Below, piece after piece: positions 52,372 through 60,709 of a stretch of DNA of 64,000 bases. Numbering within the stretch: the stretch's first letter is position 1; each line of letters starts with the position of its first letter. Origin of the DNA: Evansella sp. AB-P1 (GTDB taxonomy: Bacteria; Bacillota; Bacilli; Bacillales; Salisediminibacteriaceae); the NCBI RefSeq assembly GCF_029688925.1, contig NZ_JARUKY010000001.1:124001-188000 (forward strand), read 5' to 3'. The notes under the pieces are model-generated. The model was not told where the DNA came from. It saw only the letters and a program-made list of their open reading frames with translations, and ran no database searches. The position numbers and the translations under genes were made by a program.

Positions 52372-52430
52372 ACAAACGGGGTTGCGTTAGCACAGGAAGA
52401 CAGCATCTTATTATCATTTTATCATTTACA
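52372..52430 (+). repeat. AACAAACGG-type trailing element
   Basis: AACAAACGGGGTTGCGTTAGCACAGG and a small AAGA/TCTT hairpin, directly after the 53-aa gene; a sister of the element at 52128. Confidence 0.55.
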
Positions 52431-52466
52431 TTTGATAATTAACGAATGTATAAAAATTAAGTCCGT

Positions 52467-52799
52467 TCATTCATTTAATCCAATAAAAAAATCGAATAAA
52501 ACTTCATAATAATTTGTTTCCAATTCAAAGGGGCCAATCATTCCAGCCGAACGTGTAACAATTATAACTGGACTTTCTTCGTGATCATCGGGTAGAGTCT
52601 GCCTATATGAAATGTGTTTAATGTATTCTGAACGTATTAAAGCCTCAAATTCCTCAATATATTCTTGAGGTGGGGTGAAATGTACTAAATTTTCGTCATA
52701 AATATAGACATTATATTGGTCTTTCTCCAAATCAGGAGAACAACTTACTAGGAAAAGCATTAAAAATAATAACGTTTTAATCAAGAATAAATATTTCAC
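52467..52799 (-). CDS. Putative lipoprotein, about 110 aa
   Basis: A lipoprotein signal (KYLFLIKTLLFLMLFLVSC) with lipobox LVSC, and a mature domain of about 90 residues (SPDLEKDQYNVYIYDENLVHFTPPQEYIEEFEALIR…) that I cannot place in a family. The GTG at 52799 gives a conventional signal peptide; the ribosome binding site (GGGTG) is weak and distant. A TTG at 52832 is an alternative. Confidence 0.6.
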   Translation of the reverse strand: MKYLFLIKTLLFLMLFLVSCSPDLEKDQYNVYIYDENLVHFTPPQEYIEEFEALIRSEYIKHISYRQTLPDDHEESPVIIVTRSAGMIGPFELETNYYEVLFDFFIGLNE

Positions 52800-52870
52800 T
52801 ACGCTATTTCCACACCCTTTTCGTTTATACAATTAATTTGTACACTGATTTTAAAAACCTCATCCTTCAG

Positions 52871-52965
52871 TAAACGCCCCTTAGTTTAACATCATTTTCC
52901 AGCAAACTGGTACAAAAAAGCTGCAACATTGCAACTCTCTAATTCAACTAACGCACGCCTGTTAC
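52871..52965 (-). repeat. Gene-trailing dispersed repeat, copy C
   Basis: On the minus strand: GCGTTAGTTGAATTAGAG, then AGTTGCAATGTTGCAGCT with TTTTTT, and a tail TGGAAAATGATGTTAAACTAAGGGG. It sits 128 nt downstream of the toxin gene and probably terminates the toxin-antitoxin transcript. It closely matches copies A and B. Confidence 0.65.
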
Positions 52966-53092
52966 TTTAAGTGCAATGGTTCACAAATATCCAAAATCCA
53001 AATATTCCAGTAGACTATCTATCAGTCATAACGCCAAAACTGAAGTAACACAAAAAAGAACAATGATTATTACTTCTAAGCAACCACCATTG

Positions 53093-53440
53093 TTATATTC
53101 GTTTTCGCTGTGTTCTTGAGGGTAAAATGTTAATGACATCAATATAGCCATCATTTTCATGAACTGCATAGTAAATGATATAATTTAACATTACATGCCT
53201 ACTTCTACCGTAGGTTATTCGTCTTAGACCTTTAAAACTACCACTTTCAACAGATTTTCCTATAAAAGGGGTTCTAGAGAGTGTTTTCTCAATGTAATCA
53301 ATTATTTCATTTTCTTTAGAAAACCACCATTTTAAAGTTTCTTCTCCTTGGTTAGAGAAAAATTGCTGAATATTATCTAAACACAATTCAAATTCCTCAG
53401 TAAAAAGCACGGTATAATGATTGCTATTTTCTTTTTTCAT
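53093..53440 (-). CDS. RelE/ParE family toxin, 115 aa
   Basis: The N-terminal YTVLFTEEFELCLDNIQQFF, a central RTPFIGKSVESGSFKGLRRITYGRSRHVMLNYIIYY and a C-terminal VINILPSRTQRKRI have the strand-helix-sheet pattern of RelE/ParE toxins, with the basic end. It overlaps the upstream antitoxin gene by 17 nt, so coupled translation is likely. mRNA interferase or gyrase-poison action is possible. Confidence 0.82.
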   Translation of the reverse strand: MKKENSNHYTVLFTEEFELCLDNIQQFFSNQGEETLKWWFSKENEIIDYIEKTLSRTPFIGKSVESGSFKGLRRITYGRSRHVMLNYIIYYAVHENDGYIDVINILPSRTQRKRI

Positions 53441-53696
53441 TACGTCTAGATTTCAGCTCGCTTCCAGAATACCTTTTCATTTCTGGGGTGTCTAAATACC
53501 TTGACAAAGATGCTTTAAGTTCAGGATATTCATCTATTTCTTTTGATAACCTATCAATTTCCTCATTATTGACAACTGTATCTTCATTTTCAACTTCAAT
53601 AGAAAACAATTTACCATTTATAACAACAGCACCTGACTCTTTCCCTTGCAATGCATTATATAATTCTTTTTTTGCATGTTCACTTAATGAATTCAC
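53424..53696 (-). CDS. Antitoxin partner of the RelE/ParE-like toxin, 90 aa
   Basis: A small acidic protein (EHAKKELYNALQGKESGAVVINGKLFSIEVENEDTVVNNEEIDRLSKEIDEYPELKASLSRYLDTPEMKRYSGSELKSRR). Its C-terminus resembles toxin-wrapping tails. The GTG start follows TGAGGTGATG. Identification rests on size, charge and the 17-nt overlap with the toxin gene. It has no similarity by eye to the antitoxin at 34755. Confidence 0.7.
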   Translation of the reverse strand: MNSLSEHAKKELYNALQGKESGAVVINGKLFSIEVENEDTVVNNEEIDRLSKEIDEYPELKASLSRYLDTPEMKRYSGSELKSRRNEKRK

Positions 53697-53810
53697 TTAA
53701 CATCACCTCAGATATATTATATCAAATTTAGAATCAGGAATTCCATTCTTATATTATTTGCACCATGTGTTCTGAACTTTGTATAACTATCGTTCTCCGT
53801 TATTGCAAGA

Positions 53811-54155
53811 TTATTCTGCTGTTAAAACTCTATCACCCTTGCTATTTGGCTGGGAAGTTACAATGAATTCTAAGTTTTGATTAGTTTTATTGAACATTTG
53901 ATGTGGAACAAGTGGCGGAACTTCGAAGCCCTCTTGTGAATTTAATTCTATTATAATTCCATCAACCTCAAGCGTAGCTGTTCCTGATAAGACAAAGAAA
54001 AATTGCTGAGAGTGATTATGATAGTGTCTTACTTCATATGTATTTGGGGGCATACGTTCATGAATAATACTTAAATCGTTATTATTAACTAAATACCAGC
54101 CATCGCAATTATCGCCCCAAATATAATGTTCTCCATTACTTTTGCTTGTTTTCAT
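53811..54155 (-). CDS. Cupin-domain protein, 114 aa
   Basis: A single-domain cupin. Motif 1 is EVRHYHNHSQQFFFVLSGTATLEVDG with the metal-binding His/His/Gln set, and motif 2 is EGFEVPPLVPHQMFNKTNQNLEFIV with the second His. Length is standard. Function (isomerase, dioxygenase or sensor) cannot be told. It is one of a run of small, unlinked accessory genes. Confidence 0.85.
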   Translation of the reverse strand: MKTSKSNGEHYIWGDNCDGWYLVNNNDLSIIHERMPPNTYEVRHYHNHSQQFFFVLSGTATLEVDGIIIELNSQEGFEVPPLVPHQMFNKTNQNLEFIVTSQPNSKGDRVLTAE

Positions 54156-54535
54156 CGGTTGAACTCCTAACTATTGCTTTATAAATAATATACCTATGTT
54201 CCGTTCCCTTATGGAACTCTTCTACCCGTTAGCATCATTACAGAACCTCTGCTTCTTTCGTTAAGACTAACTCAATAGCTTAATAGTAAAACGAGGTTAA
54301 TCTAATTTTTTTATCGATTGAACTGTACTTATAGTTGTTGGGTCTACATGATTCATTTCGAGATCGGTTAATAGAACTTCTATTTTACTTCCTTTTGGTA
54401 CATTTTCTAATTCAATAATATTGTATACACTTTTACACTAACAAAATGTTTCACTCTTCTTCAAACATCCCGTTTGCTCCACAACAGCCATAACAGCTTA
54501 TTATGTTATCGCTTACCCGTTAGTGTAAACATAAC
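54156..54535. other. Accessory intergenic stretch with a gene remnant and repeat fragments
   Basis: On the minus strand 54297-54437 reads as a C-terminal protein fragment (…IIELENVPKGSKIEVLLTDLEMNHVDP…SIKKLD) without a start, so it looks like the tail of a lost gene. Words ACTAACGGGT, GCAAACGGGATG and GCTAACGGGTAG (minus strand) recall the trailing elements of neighbouring genes. Confidence 0.4.
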
Positions 54536-54757
54536 CTACTTCCTTTCGCTTCCCTTTTTTAATTTATTTATTTGAAAAACTAAATAAATATTAAACATGA
54601 ACGATAATACTGCAAAAACGCCGAATGCAATTTCAATTGTCGCTCCACCAAAAAAAACAAAGACCATAATAAAAAACATAAATATTAAAAACATAATTCC
54701 GTTGAATAAAATAACATTCTCCTCCCTTTTCAATTGACTTTGTTCAACGAAACTCAC
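54536..54757 (-). CDS. Small two-helix membrane protein, up to 73 aa
   Basis: Two hydrophobic stretches (FNGIMFLIFMFFIMVFVFF and IEIAFGVFAVLSFMFNIYLVF) and a basic end (NKLKKGSERK). The start is uncertain: GTG 54757 has only a weak ribosome binding site, while GGGAGGAG lies further in, ahead of an ATT and then an ATG codon, which would remove the first 15-20 residues. No family is recognised. Confidence 0.5.
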   Translation of the reverse strand: MSFVEQSQLKREENVILFNGIMFLIFMFFIMVFVFFGGATIEIAFGVFAVLSFMFNIYLVFQINKLKKGSERK

Positions 54758-55014
54758 CTTTTACTTTGAGTACATTGCATCACAAACTCTGTATATTCCG
54801 CTTTTATTTTAACATAAATATCCAAATATCTCTCTTTTACGTTAGAATTCACAAGGGGAATCACATTGATATATGTAGAAGAAAACATTTCCAACGTACT
54901 ATAATGCAACTACGAACAACAACTTTCTCCATATTTGCATGATTTTCTTATTTTGGAAAAACCTAATCCTTATAAGTTATAGCGATAGGAACTTAGAGGA
55001 AAGGTTGAAACAGG

Positions 55015-56064
55015 ATGAATCGGATTTTTTTCTGGACCACGATGACTGGTGTACCTGTATCTATAATCGGAATGCTTTTAAATTGGCCAGCTACGATTAT
55101 GTTTGGTATATATGCAATCACAATACTAGCACTAGCTTCTTACATTGGAAGGGCAACAGAAAGCTTATCCATTATTTCGGGTCCTAGAATAGGTGGCTTA
55201 CTAAGTGTTACGTTCGGAAACGCTGTAGAACTTACCATTTCTATTTTTGCCTTAAAGGCGGGGTATTTTACTATCGTATTAGCTTCCTTAACTGGGGCGG
55301 TCATAAGTAATCTCCTTTTAGTAGCTGGATTGTCTTTTTTTATAGGAGGATTAAAATTCAAACGACAATCCTTTAATATTCATGATGCCAGACATAATAT
55401 GGGTCTACTCATGTTTGCAGTAGTTGTTTCCTTTGCATTCCCATACATTTTTTCCTTTCATCTAACAAACAATGAAACCTTTATTCTAAGTCTTGGTATA
55501 GCCATCGTCATGCTACTTCTTTATTTTGCAGCATTATATTTCAAACTTGTAACTCATCGAGGGGTATATGCTCTTGAGGATGATTTGGACGAGGAAGAGG
55601 AACCTGAATGGAATAAAAAAAGATCTATTATTATTTTAGCGTTAGCAGCACTTGCCGTTGCCTTTGTAAGTGATCAATTGGTAGATACGTTTGAAAGTGT
55701 AGCAACTTCTTTCGGCTGGAGTGAGGTATTCATTGGTGTTATTATTGTTGCCATCATAGGGAACTCTGCAGAGAACATCACGGCAATTCTTATGGCTTTA
55801 AAAAACAAAGCAAATATATCTGTAGAAATTGCAGTAGGATCTACTTTACAAATAGCAATGTTTGTTACACCACTGCTAGTCCTATTATCTTTAGCCTTTG
55901 GTACACCATTAAGCCTCATCTTTCCAATGGAGGCGTTAGTATCCATGGTCCTTTCTGTGTTACTTATTATTATGATTATTAATGATGGTGACACGAACTG
56001 GTTCGAAGGATTAACACTTCTCTCTGCCTACATCATTATGGCGATCGGCTTTTATTTCATGTGA
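55015..56064 (+). CDS. Ca2+/H+ antiporter, CaCA superfamily (Cax/ChaA, YfkE-like), 349 aa
   Basis: A cation/proton exchanger with the two inverted alpha-repeat motifs typical of Cax proteins: GNAVELTISIFALKAG (first half) and GNSAENITAILMALKN (second half), each with the ion-binding Glu. Eleven or so helices and a central acidic loop (DDLDEEEEPEW) match the family, in which the loop separates the halves. It would export Ca2+ in exchange for protons. GAGGAAAGG is the ribosome binding site. It is monocistronic, with a terminator. Confidence 0.93.
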   Translation: MNRIFFWTTMTGVPVSIIGMLLNWPATIMFGIYAITILALASYIGRATESLSIISGPRIGGLLSVTFGNAVELTISIFALKAGYFTIVLASLTGAVISNLLLVAGLSFFIGGLKFKRQSFNIHDARHNMGLLMFAVVVSFAFPYIFSFHLTNNETFILSLGIAIVMLLLYFAALYFKLVTHRGVYALEDDLDEEEEPEWNKKRSIIILALAALAVAFVSDQLVDTFESVATSFGWSEVFIGVIIVAIIGNSAENITAILMALKNKANISVEIAVGSTLQIAMFVTPLLVLLSLAFGTPLSLIFPMEALVSMVLSVLLIIMIINDGDTNWFEGLTLLSAYIIMAIGFYFM

Positions 56065-56155
56065 ATGCATTCATTCCTGTTTAAAGATAGTATAACACCA
56101 TGTATGTGGCTTTCTTTTAATAAAATTTTTAAAACAACTATTTTATTACTTACTC

Positions 56156-56184
56156 AAATCTCCGTCCGCAGGCGGAGATTTTTT
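56156..56184 (+). terminator. Terminator of the Ca2+/H+ antiporter gene
   Basis: AAATCTCCG (56156-56164) pairs with CGGAGATTT across an 8-nt loop, continuing into TTTTT. Confidence 0.8.
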
Positions 56185-56286
56185 AGTTCTGAAGGTTGTA
56201 GAATGAAGTCCATTAACCTTATATTATTTTAACTAAGGATTAGGAAATACATTTTGGTTTTAACAGGAAGGGAAAGGGATGAGAGG

Positions 56287-57270
56287 ATGGAACCGATCGT
56301 TATAGTGGAAAATTTGATGAAGTCGTATAAAAAAAGAAAAACGAAGGAAGTGATACATGCGGTGAAGGATGTGTCCTTTACTGTAAATCGCGGAGAAATT
56401 CTCGGGCTCCTTGGACCAAATGGTGCAGGGAAAACGACCACCATTAAAATGATATGCGGATTACTAACTCCAGACTCTGGACTTATTACAATAAACGGAT
56501 TGAATAATCAAAAGAAGCGTTTAGCTTCCTTACGACAAATCAGTGCAGTCCTAGAGGGGAACCGAAACCTTTACTGGCGGTTGACAGTGAGGGAAAACCT
56601 CGAATATTTTGCTGGTAATCGTGGGGAGTCTCGTAAGGATATTGCAGAAAGAGTGGACGATCTTTTACAAAAGTTTCATCTAAAAGGCAAAGAGAATGAA
56701 CTAGTAAACAGACTTTCACGGGGAATGCAGCAAAAGCTAGCCATTGCTGTAGCTATGCTAGCAGATAGTGAAGTCATATTACTGGATGAACCCACTCTTG
56801 GCCTAGATGTGGAAACAGGTTATGAAGTGAGAGAACTGTTGCGAGAGATTGTGAAAACTTACAATAGAACAATCATTATCAGTACTCATGACATGGACGT
56901 GGTTCAGGATCTATGTGAACGAACGGTGATTATCAATAAGGGTCAAATTGTCACGGACGATAAGGTAGCTAATCTTCTTCGTTTATTCGATGTACGTTCT
57001 TATAAAGTCACACTAGGAGGTTTGTTAAGTGATCGCCAGCAGGAACTCCTTGAACAAAAATTTCCTAGCTATGGCTATAGCCCTGATACGTTTCAGTCCA
57101 TCCTTGAGGTGGATTTAGAGCAAAGCGAAGAAATCTATGAATTATTTGATATTTTAAAAATAGAGACGACACCTGTAGAATCTATTGATCGTAAAACAAT
57201 CAATTTCGAACAAATTTTCATGAAAATTGTAAAGGGGGATATGTCAGATGTATTGGTTCAATCTTCTTAA
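56287..57270 (+). CDS. ABC transporter ATP-binding protein (ABC-2 exporter type), 327 aa
   Basis: A stand-alone ATPase. Walker A is [12 protein letters not shown], the signature [10 protein letters not shown] is a drug-exporter variant, Walker B is [12 protein letters not shown] with H-loop [10 protein letters not shown]-terminal domain of about 90 residues is typical of CcmA/DrrA-like exporters. The ATG at 56287 is preceded by AAAGGGATGAG. Its 3' end overlaps the permease gene by 23 nt. The substrate is unknown. Confidence 0.92.
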   Translation: MEPIVIVENLMKSYKKRKTKEVIHAVKDVSFTVNRGEILGLLGPNGAGKTTTIKMICGLLTPDSGLITINGLNNQKKRLASLRQISAVLEGNRNLYWRLTVRENLEYFAGNRGESRKDIAERVDDLLQKFHLKGKENELVNRLSRGMQQKLAIAVAMLADSEVILLDEPTLGLDVETGYEVRELLREIVKTYNRTIIISTHDMDVVQDLCERTVIINKGQIVTDDKVANLLRLFDVRSYKVTLGGLLSDRQQELLEQKFPSYGYSPDTFQSILEVDLEQSEEIYELFDILKIETTPVESIDRKTINFEQIFMKIVKGDMSDVLVQSS

Positions 57271-58021
57271 GGCAAATACGAAAAAGGAGTACCTCGAACT
57301 GAAACGGTATTTACCGAATACGCTAGCACTTGTATTAACGTTTTACATTATCTTCTTAGGAATGTTTTTCGGTATTCAAATAATTGGAGATCCTACAACA
57401 CAAGATATTAATATTCAATTTGCAATAGTAAATTATATCTTTTGGTTTTTAGCAATGATGGTAATTAATAATATAGGCTGGCAAATTACAAATGAAGCTA
57501 TGCGAGGTACACTAGAACAGCTTTGTATGTCTCCGATGGGTCTTTGGAAAATCATGCTTAGTAGACTAATAGCTTCTACGGTAATTAATTTTATTTTAAT
57601 CATTGCCTTACTGTATTTATCTATGTTTACATCTGGGCAATGGTTAAATGTGGATGTTCTCGCAATAAAGCCAATTTTTGTTCTAACTATTATTAGTATG
57701 TTTGGTCTAGGCTTTATCATTGCTGGTATTTCAATTATTTTGAAGCAGGTTCAAGCTTTTCTACAAATCTTACAGTTTATTTTGGCAGGACTAACGTTTG
57801 TACCATTATCTGTAGCACCGATGTTGGCCTTCTTCCCATTTGTAAAAGGGGTTGATCTAGTCCGTGATGTGATGATTGACGGGGTAACCCTTAGTCAAAT
57901 AGCAGCGGTAGATTTCATGATTTTAGCCTTTAATGCAGTCTTTTATTTCATAGGGGGATTACTTTTCTTTTTCTTCTGTGAACGAGTTGCCATGAATAAA
58001 GGTTTACTGGCTCACTATTAA
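57248..58021 (+). CDS. ABC-2 type transporter permease, 257 aa
   Basis: A six-helix ABC-2 membrane subunit. The first segment is NTLALVLTFYIIFLGMFFGIQII, and the core GTLEQLCMSPMGLWKIMLSRLIASTVINFILI region is the family signature. The start lies within the end of the ATPase gene (23-nt overlap), so the two form one exporter. AAGGGGGAT is upstream of the ATG. A hairpin-repeat array begins right after its stop codon. Confidence 0.88.
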   Translation: MYWFNLLKANTKKEYLELKRYLPNTLALVLTFYIIFLGMFFGIQIIGDPTTQDINIQFAIVNYIFWFLAMMVINNIGWQITNEAMRGTLEQLCMSPMGLWKIMLSRLIASTVINFILIIALLYLSMFTSGQWLNVDVLAIKPIFVLTIISMFGLGFIIAGISIILKQVQAFLQILQFILAGLTFVPLSVAPMLAFFPFVKGVDLVRDVMIDGVTLSQIAAVDFMILAFNAVFYFIGGLLFFFFCERVAMNKGLLAHY

Positions 58022-58040
58022 AAGATCTACCCTGAAAATA

Positions 58041-58353
58041 AGATAGAAGCCGTCTATGTTTCTACAAATGGAGGAAAAGAAGGTTTGCGGTAATATAGAA
58101 GGTCGCCAATGAGCCTGCAAACAGGAAAAAGAGATTTGCAGGAAGATAGAAGGTCGCCAATGAGCCTGCAAACAGGAAAAAGAGATTTGCAGGAAGATAG
58201 AAGGTCGTAATGAGCCTGCAAACCGGAAAAAGAAGGTTTGCGGTAATATAGAAGGCCACCAATGAGCCTGCAAACAGGAAAAAGAGATTTGCAGGAAGAT
58301 AGAAGGTCGCAAATGAGCCTGCAAACAGGAAAAGAAGAAATGCGGGAAGGTAG
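58041..58353. repeat. 51-52-bp hairpin repeat array 3 (about 5 units)
   Basis: Five full units and two partials, TTTGCAGGAAGATAGAAGG or TTTGCGGTAATATAGAAGG to GAGCCTGCAAA, with linkers CAGGAAAAAGAGA or CCGGAAAAAGAAGG. The ends TTTGCAGG/CCTGCAAA and the purine linker match arrays 1 and 2, while the middle (TCGCCAATG) differs and matches their subtype-1 units. It starts immediately after the ABC permease stop, so it lies in its 3' UTR. Confidence 0.9.
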
Positions 58354-58630
58354 TATACTTTAGAAAGAACATTTTCATCCCCCATGGTGCAATTGTCCAC
58401 TTGCATGGGCAGTCTACCTTGAAAAAATCAAAGAGACTACCGACAATAGGAAGAAATTCAGTTTTGGTAGAGAAGTAACTAGTAATCTTCATTACTACTT
58501 CGCTACTACCAGTGAATTGTTTTCCCATCAAAGGTAGTCCCATTAAAATAGTTTTGTAACTTGTAACTTCTAAGGTAATCCTAATTAGTTAGCCCAATAC
58601 GGTGATGTTCAGCGAGCTATCTTACTTCTA
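58354..58630. other. Intergenic, 277 bp
   Basis: No gene or clear terminator. It may include the termination region of the minus-strand protease gene, but I see only weak inverted words (GGTAGTCCC / GGGCAGTCTACC). Confidence 0.3.
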
Positions 58631-59779
58631 TTAATAACCATACTCTCTGTACCATTCTTCTATCCATTCATCAAAGAAATCTTCATCATAATACCACTCT
58701 TCGTCTTCATAGTCCCATTCTTCAAAGTAATCGTCCCAGTAATCATATCCGTATTCATTCCAAAAGTCGTAAAAGTCATACTCCCAGTATTCGTAATAAT
58801 CTTCCTCTGAATAATATCCACCATCGAAAAACCACTCTCCAAAAGGTGATTCTTCATCGAAATAATCTTCGTCATACATTCTGTAATATTGTGCCAGTAT
58901 TTCTTCCTCGTCCATTGGAGTATGTATCCATTCTTCTATCCGTTCAACAACTGTATAAAGTGGAATACTAAATCCAATAGATGTATCATCAATATTTTGA
59001 GCAGAATTAATTGCGATGATTTTTTCTGTGTTTTTTGCCAGTAATGGTCCCCCACTGCTACCAGGTGAAATTGGTGCAGAAATTTGATATAAGTTCTCGT
59101 AAATATAACTATCAATTACAAAATTTCGATCGATACCTGTTACATAGCCCATTGTTGCAGTGTTTTCAAAGCCGAGTGGGCTTCCTAAAGCAATTACTTC
59201 CTCACCAACCATAACACTTTCAGAGGTTTCTAAAGTTAACGCATTAGTACCAACGAGTTCAGGAACATTAACGACAGCAATATCAGTTTCGTTTGAATAG
59301 CCAATAATTGTTCCCATATACTCCACACCGTTAATGGTTCTAATTGTGACCTCATAATCCCCTTCTACTACATGAGCATTTGTAATGACAATACCTTGAT
59401 CATTATATAAAAACCCAGATCCTTGATTATAATTACCGTAAATTGTGAAAACGGTTTGTTGGGCGTCTGCAATAATTTCAGTTAATTCACGCCTCTGATC
59501 CTCTTCTAACTCTCTTCTTACTGCTACTGGAAGTGAAGATAGTTCACCCTTATAAAAATCATTCGATCGTAGCATTTGTAGATTAGCAGAAGGTACATCA
59601 GGCGGCGGTTCTGCTGATTGATTTTGAACTATAAAAATAGTAGCACTTATAATTACAGTACTAATTAATACAGAAAAAATTAGGGAGACGACTAACGTAT
59701 CACGTTGTCTTTTATTCCCGCAATGTGGACAATAGCGAGTATTATCTATCCTTTCTTTTCCACAATGAGGACAGTACAT
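58631..59779 (-). CDS. HtrA-like membrane serine protease with N-terminal zinc ribbon and acidic/aromatic tail, 382 aa
   Basis: Domain order: zinc ribbon (CPHCG at 3-7, CPHCG at 17-21), one membrane helix (about 28-51), then an outside trypsin-like S1C domain with catalytic His136 (NAHVVEG), Asp166 (ETDIAVV) and Ser242 (SPGSSGGPLL). No PDZ domain follows. The last 82 residues (301-382) are made almost only of Asp/Glu (about 34) and Tyr/Trp/Phe (about 36), with a single Arg and no Lys. That tail is extraordinary and could bind cations, cell wall or partner proteins. The ATG at 59779 follows GAGGTGACT. The protease call is firm; the tail's function is unknown. Confidence 0.88.
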   Translation of the reverse strand: MYCPHCGKERIDNTRYCPHCGNKRQRDTLVVSLIFSVLISTVIISATIFIVQNQSAEPPPDVPSANLQMLRSNDFYKGELSSLPVAVRRELEEDQRRELTEIIADAQQTVFTIYGNYNQGSGFLYNDQGIVITNAHVVEGDYEVTIRTINGVEYMGTIIGYSNETDIAVVNVPELVGTNALTLETSESVMVGEEVIALGSPLGFENTATMGYVTGIDRNFVIDSYIYENLYQISAPISPGSSGGPLLAKNTEKIIAINSAQNIDDTSIGFSIPLYTVVERIEEWIHTPMDEEEILAQYYRMYDEDYFDEESPFGEWFFDGGYYSEEDYYEYWEYDFYDFWNEYGYDYWDDYFEEWDYEDEEWYYDEDFFDEWIEEWYREYGY

Positions 59780-59998
59780 AGTCACCTCATCCTTTCTACA
59801 AAATTATTAAATAATAATTATATCATACTACTAATGAGTTTCGGTGAATAATGAAAAAATTTGGAGGAAGTCTTTTTAGGTAAAATAGAGGCCCCTTGCG
59901 CTTTTCTTATTATTTGTCCAAAAAAATAGACAAGTTTCCTACCTAGTCATGCATATACATGAAAGGAGTATGTGAATAGGAGGAAGGAGAGAAAAACT
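59780..59998. other. Divergent intergenic region between protease and cupredoxin genes
   Basis: Contains GCCCCTTGCGCTTTTCTTAT (59890-59909), which is the reverse complement of the ATAAGAAAAGCGCAAGG word at 43117; probably a degraded extragenic element. No gene was found. Confidence 0.35.
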
Positions 59999-60460
59999 AT
60001 GAAATTTTTAGTTTTAAAAAAGAAGACGATTTTAGGATTCTTTGTATTAGGGTTGGCACTTGTGTCAGTATGGGTTTCATCTAATGTTTTTCTAAAGGAT
60101 GTTCCAGCAATGACAGCGGAGGGAGAACAAAATAAAGGCGATGTAAGAGAAATTCACATGATTACAACAGAGTTTAAGACAACGACAAAGGATGGGAAAG
60201 AAATAGAATCGTATCGTTGGGATCCGGGAACAATTTTTATGGAAGCTGGTGAAAAGGTTGATTTAATCATTTATGGAGTGAATGGAGAAGAGCATCCGTT
60301 TATTATTGAAGGAACGAATATTCAAGGGACAGTTAAAAAGGGAGAGGAAACGAAGGTGTCTCTCCAGTTTGAGAAGGAAGGGGTATACAGATTAATTTGT
60401 CCAAAGCATGCAGATAAAGATCATAATGGTCCAATGATTGCTTATATTGTTGTAGATTAA
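59999..60460 (+). CDS. Membrane-anchored cupredoxin-domain protein, 153 aa
   Basis: An N-terminal anchor (KTILGFFVLGLALVSVWVSSNVFL) and an outside cupredoxin domain like that of oxidase subunit II. The copper-ligand pattern is His in EEHPFIIEG and CPKHADKDHNGPMIAYI (Cys, His, Met-type). Only one Cys is present, so it is a type-1-like blue copper site rather than CuA. It may shuttle electrons or copper to an oxidase. AGGAAGGAG lies about 10 nt before ATG 59999; an earlier GTG is possible. A terminator follows. Confidence 0.82.
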   Translation: MKFLVLKKKTILGFFVLGLALVSVWVSSNVFLKDVPAMTAEGEQNKGDVREIHMITTEFKTTTKDGKEIESYRWDPGTIFMEAGEKVDLIIYGVNGEEHPFIIEGTNIQGTVKKGEETKVSLQFEKEGVYRLICPKHADKDHNGPMIAYIVVD

Positions 60461-60489
60461 TAAGCAAATAAATTTCTTCTAAGAAAACC

Positions 60490-60520
60490 AAAAGAGTGAT
60501 GCACAGGACATCACTCTTTT
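60490..60520. terminator. Bidirectional terminator
   Basis: AAAAGAGTGATG (60490-60501) pairs with CATCACTCTTTT (60509-60520), a perfect 12-bp stem with a 7-nt loop. It lies between the cupredoxin gene and the minus-strand regulator/peptide genes and can serve both. Confidence 0.85.
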
Positions 60521-60589
60521 GATTGCATGACAACAACATTTATGTTCATGGTAAGAGAACATACAAATTAAAAATTACAGAATTTTTAT

Positions 60590-60709
60590 CTAAGTTAACT
60601 GGACTGTCATTGGATCAGGTTGGTCACCAAGCTTAGCCCTCGAATTATAAAGATGAATAGGTACGAATATATAGTTAATAGAAATAATTCTTATTATCAT
60701 CTTGATCAT
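60590..60709 (-). CDS. Putative signalling-peptide precursor (NprX/PapR-like), 39 aa
   Basis: The ATG overlaps the regulator's stop (ATGA) and has a strong AGGGAGAGG site 5 nt upstream. The first 20-odd residues (MIKMIIRIISINYIFVPIHL) are basic then hydrophobic, like a Sec export signal. The rest, YNSRAKLGDQPDPMTVQLT, is hydrophilic and could be cut to a small pheromone. Size, layout and position directly downstream of an HTH-TPR regulator match NprX and PapR of RRNPP quorum sensing, and the QPDP core recalls the SKPDIVG pheromone of NprX. The peptide call is inference from layout. Confidence 0.65.
   Translation of the reverse strand: MIKMIIRIISINYIFVPIHLYNSRAKLGDQPDPMTVQLT

Noticed and set aside
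51753-54757. True integron cassette array
   Set aside because: No integrase gene, no GTTRRRY core sites at junctions and mixed gene orientation; kept only as cassette-like.
58004-58543. Minus-strand frames of 114-179 codons downstream of the ABC permease
   Set aside because: They are made of the third hairpin-repeat array and its flank, without a start signal.
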